Below, one piece after another: positions 60,845 to 64,000 of a stretch of DNA of 64,000 nucleotides. Source of the stretch: an uncultured Methylococcaceae bacterium. GTDB taxonomy: Bacteria; Pseudomonadota; Gammaproteobacteria; Methylococcales; Methylomonadaceae. A program made the translations under genes and the position numbers. The stretch spans positions 92,676 to 156,675 of the forward strand of contig CAJADF010000108.1 in the NCBI GenBank assembly GCA_903938485.1, given 5' to 3'. The first letter of the stretch is position 1. The number at the start of each line of letters is the position of its first letter. The notes beneath the pieces are model-generated. The model made no database searches. It saw only the letters and a list, made by a program, of their open reading frames with translations, and had not been told where the DNA came from.

Positions 60845-63800
60845 ATGGCTATTATTTCTAAATTCGATGTTGGTACTGCATTATCGACATATAACAGCAA
60901 CCACAATATGGCCTCCGTTAATATTACCGATAGCAGTGATAATATAGCCACAAACCTAGGTGCATTAACCCCTTTAGTAACGGCAGGAAAAATTATCCAT
61001 ATTAATCAAATGGATAGCCCTATACCTTTAACGATTAATGACATACAATTATTAAAAATTAATGCCAGTGTCTTTAGGAAAATATCCAGTAATTACACTT
61101 TAGTTATTACTGATAGCGCTAACAACATTACTGGCAATTTAGATACTTTAAAAAGCTACATCAGAAAGATAACGAGCATTAATCAAACGACCACTAGTCC
61201 GCTTACATTAACCGCCGCTCAGTTAAATACATATAAAGCGGTTATCACTAAAATAGTGGATGATTACAGCCTGATTGTCACAGAAACTCCCACATTAAGA
61301 CTCATAACATTATCAACTAATCCCCGTATTTTGTCTTTTGGTATTAAAGATACTGCTTTTAACATTAATAAGTTATCTAGCTTAACAGCCATAATAAATT
61401 TAGACAGTAAAGTCACTAGTATTACACAAACAGGTGCACCCAAAAATATCGTCTTAACAGTTAGTCAATATAGTCCAAACTTAACCCAAAAATTTACTAA
61501 TTTTAAAGCCACAATATCCAACGCGAATACATTAATCATTACAGATTTACTAACCGATTCAAATATCGATAACCTTAATATTAGAGATAGCTCAAGCAAC
61601 ATTGCAACTAGCTTAGACACACTACAAGCATTGGGAATTAAAGTAACAACTATTACACAAACAGGTACCAGTACAGCATTAACAATTACCGGAAACCAGT
61701 TTATTAATGATTCTTTAACGCTGAATAAAATTCAAGGACGTTATAGTTTAATAATTAATGATGCCTCTGCCGCACTAACAGCAACACTTATTGCAAACAC
61801 ACATGTCAAAACCTTTACTGTAAGTGATACAGCGTCTAATATTCATAATAACTTATCTGCGTTATTAAGCGCTGGCACTAAACTGACTAGCATTACCGAA
61901 TCCGGCCCTGTTGCGCCAATCACCATGCTTGCAAATCAATACAATAAATTTTTCACTGGTAAATTGACTAATTTTACAGCGACTGTTTTAGATGCACCTA
62001 CGCGCTTGGTAGCATCGTTAAATACTGATGCAAAGATATCGAGTATCACTGTCAAAGATAATACAAAAAACATTTCTAGTAACCTCGATATCTTACAAGC
62101 CATTAACGCTAAATTAATTAGTATCACCCAAACTGATTTAACAACACCTCTAACAATCAGATTTGCTCAACTAACTAATGACACCAGTGCAATTGAGAAA
62201 ATTTCTATATCAAATCCAACTTATCAATTAATAGTTATAGGCGTTTCAGTAACTAATATTAGATCGACTTTATCTAATGAGCATGTCAAATCAATTTCAG
62301 TATTAGACTCAGGCAATAATATTGCCAATAATCTAAATAGCATTCAAGATTTCATTAATTCTCACTCTTCTAACTCTTATATCAGTAGAATCGTTTTATC
62401 GGATAGCCCAACCACATTAACAATAACCGAATCTCAATTAAGCCAAGATAGTTCTGCTCTGGAACTAATTACTAGTAATGGATATATGATCCTTAATGAC
62501 GTAACTATCATCGACAATGGTTATTCTTTGATTATTACTGAAGTGCGCATTGCTGATTTAGCTTCAATTATCACTAATCCTTTAGTCAACCGTATTGCTA
62601 TAACAGATACTGCTCTAAATATTACTGAAAATATAGCTACAATTAAGGAAAATTTATCTGTAATAAATAGCATTACCATTTCAGATAACCCAACTGCATT
62701 AACTCTCACTAAAGCTCAGCTTTCTGAAAACCCCGATTTATTAGCATTGATTTTAGGTCCCTACACTCTAAAAATTACAGATGTCCTTGTAAGTGACATT
62801 AATACAGATCTAGAAAATCCATTAATTACTAATATCAGTATTACTGATGAATCAACCAATGTCCTTTCAAATCTAGACTTATTGAAAACCAATATTAGTT
62901 TAATTACTGCAATTAATTTATTAGATACTCCTGAAAGCATTACCATTAGTGCTACACAGATTACTAATTATCTAGATATATTTGCACTTCTAAATACCTA
63001 CCCATTTTTAGTCACTGAAGTTTCAATTGCTGATATTTCTACCGTATTAGCGATTACATGGGTAACTAGTCTTTCCATTTTAGATAGTGCTGATAATATC
63101 CAAACTAATTTAGATACGTTGCAAACAGAAGTTGTTGCTGGGCATATCTCGAGTATTACAACTCCAGATGTAAAATCATTAGCAATTTCTTATACCCAAT
63201 TTACTAATGTACCAGACGCTTTAAACATACTTAATAGAGACAGTTTCACTTTCACGGTAAGTGATGTTGCCATTGCGGATAGCGCTACTGTTCTAGATAC
63301 GGCTGGAGTTATAAGTATTGCCATTTTGGATAACGCTAGCAATATCCAATCTAATTTGGATACTCTACAATCTGAGGTTGTGGCTGGGCATATCTCTAGT
63401 ATTAAAAGTACAGACGCTACATCATTAGCAATTACACATACTCAATTTACTAATGATCTATCTGCCTTAACCTTACTTCAAGCGAATGGTTTCACTTTCA
63501 CGGTAAGTGATGTTGCCATTGCGGATAGCGCTACTGTTCTAGATACGGCTGGAGTTATAAGTATTGCCATTTTGGATAACGCTAGCAATATCCAAACTAA
63601 TTTGGATACCCTACAATCTGAGGTTGTGGCTGGGCATATTTCAGGAATAACGATTAGTAACTCTCCACAAAACTTAACTATCAGTTATACACAATTAATT
63701 AATGATGTAGACGTTTTATTTTTATTAAGTTCTAGTTCTTATACACTGACTGTCAGCAATGTGCCTGTAGCTAATATTAATGATACTTTAGCTGCAAATG

Positions 63801-64000
63801 GCGTGGTTAGTATTACCGTCAGTGACAACGCTACCAATATCAAAACGAATTTAGATGCCCTTCAAACTGCTGTAACAGCAGGAACTATTACTGATATTAG
63901 CATTAATAACGGCCCCCAAAACTTAACGATCACTTATACACAATATACTGCTGATACAGGGGTTTTAGCTTTATTAGAGACTAGTTCTTATACGCTCACA
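60845..64000 (+). CDS. Second tandem large repeat protein, open at the window edge
   Basis: Manual translation from ATG 60845: MAIISKFDVGTALSTYNSNHNMASVNITDSSDNIATNLGALTPLV... No stop seen to 64000 (1052 codons exactly in frame). Absent from the ORF track because no stop occurs in the window. Confidence 0.88.
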   Translation, partial: MAIISKFDVGTALSTYNSNHNMASVNITDSSDNIATNLGALTPLVTAGKIIHINQMDSPIPLTINDIQLLKINASVFRKISSNYTLVITDSANNITGNLDTLKSYIRKITSINQTTTSPLTLTAAQLNTYKAVITKIVDDYSLIVTETPTLRLITLSTNPRILSFGIKDTAFNINKLSSLTAIINLDSKVTSITQTGAPKNIVLTVSQYSPNLTQKFTNFKATISNANTLIITDLLTDSNIDNLNIRDSSSNIATSLDTLQALGIKVTTITQTGTSTALTITGNQFINDSLTLNKIQGRYSLIINDASAALTATLIANTHVKTFTVSDTASNIHNNLSALLSAGTKLTSITESGPVAPITMLANQYNKFFTGKLTNFTATVLDAPTRLVASLNTDAKISSITVKDNTKNISSNLDILQAINAKLISITQTDLTTPLTIRFAQLTNDTSAIEKISISNPTYQLIVIGVSVTNIRSTLSNEHVKSISVLDSGNNIANNLNSIQDFINSHSSNSYISRIVLSDSPTTLTITESQLSQDSSALELITSNGYMILNDVTIIDNGYSLIITEVRIADLASIITNPLVNRIAITDTALNITENIATIKENLSVINSITISDNPTALTLTKAQLSENPDLLALILGPYTLKITDVLVSDINTDLENPLITNISITDESTNVLSNLDLLKTNISLITAINLLDTPESITISATQITNYLDIFALLNTYPFLVTEVSIADISTVLAITWVTSLSILDSADNIQTNLDTLQTEVVAGHISSITTPDVKSLAISYTQFTNVPDALNILNRDSFTFTVSDVAIADSATVLDTAGVISIAILDNASNIQSNLDTLQSEVVAGHISSIKSTDATSLAITHTQFTNDLSALTLLQANGFTFTVSDVAIADSATVLDTAGVISIAILDNASNIQTNLDTLQSEVVAGHISGITISNSPQNLTISYTQLINDVDVLFLLSSSSYTLTVSNVPVANINDTLAANGVVSITVSDNATNIKTNLDALQTAVTAGTITDISINNGPQNLTITYTQYTADTGVLALLETSSYTLT
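63243..63393 (+). repeat. Near-identical direct repeat copy 1 (151 bp, period 246 bp)
   Basis: GTTTCACTTTCACGGTAAGTGATGTTGCCATTGCGGATAGCGCTACTG...GCTGGGCATAT; 2 mismatches counted by eye to copy 2. Confidence 0.9.
63489..63639 (+). repeat. Near-identical direct repeat copy 2 (151 bp, period 246 bp)
   Basis: Same sequence as copy 1 at an offset of exactly 246 bp (82 codons). Confidence 0.9.

Noticed and set aside
58111-62946. Minus-strand ORFs (58111-58413, 58453-58728, 60490-60735, 61936-62127, 62521-62709, 62761-62946)
   Set aside because: All lie antisense to the two giant repeat CDSs; their Val/Ser/Leu-rich content mirrors the repeat codons.
63243-63639. Possible CRISPR or mobile-element repeat
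   Set aside because: The repeat is in-frame coding with a period of 82 codons and degenerate flanking copies; repeat length and lack of unique spacers do not fit CRISPR.

Overview
The window is an AT-rich, gammaproteobacterial-looking chromosome segment. Most of it is recognisable core metabolism: argB, dut, glnK-amtB, nth, a PPK2-type polyphosphate kinase, purEK, cmoA, sbcC, mpl, apaGH, mtnBDC, rpiA, an 11-gene type II secretion operon in the Xps-like order E-F-G-H-I-J-K-L-M-N-D, a GH3 glucosidase with a sugar MFS transporter, dapC/dapD/dapE, an FNR-type regulator, fabV and a POT-family transporter. Three areas stand out. (1) 12.9-15.05 kb: a three-gene HvfABC/bufferin-like RiPP locus. It has a short secreted, Met-rich precursor with six E-x-x-C-(G/A) motifs, then an MNIO (DUF692) enzyme and a DUF2063 partner, with a strong hairpin between precursor and enzyme genes. 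(2) 57.86 kb to the window edge: two tandem genes for very long, almost Cys-free proteins built from about 80-90 aa degenerate repeats. The first ends in an RTX/type-I-secretion-like C-terminal domain. The second runs off the window, is missing from the ORF track because it has no stop in the window, and contains a recently duplicated 151-bp segment with a 246-bp (82-aa) period. (3) Several strong intergenic palindromes, notably an overlapping CGCGACAA/TTGTCGCG operator-like array upstream of a ZnuD-like TonB receptor. No CRISPR array, rRNA, tRNA or transposase was recognised. All calls are by eye from the sequence and the supplied translations; no searches were run.
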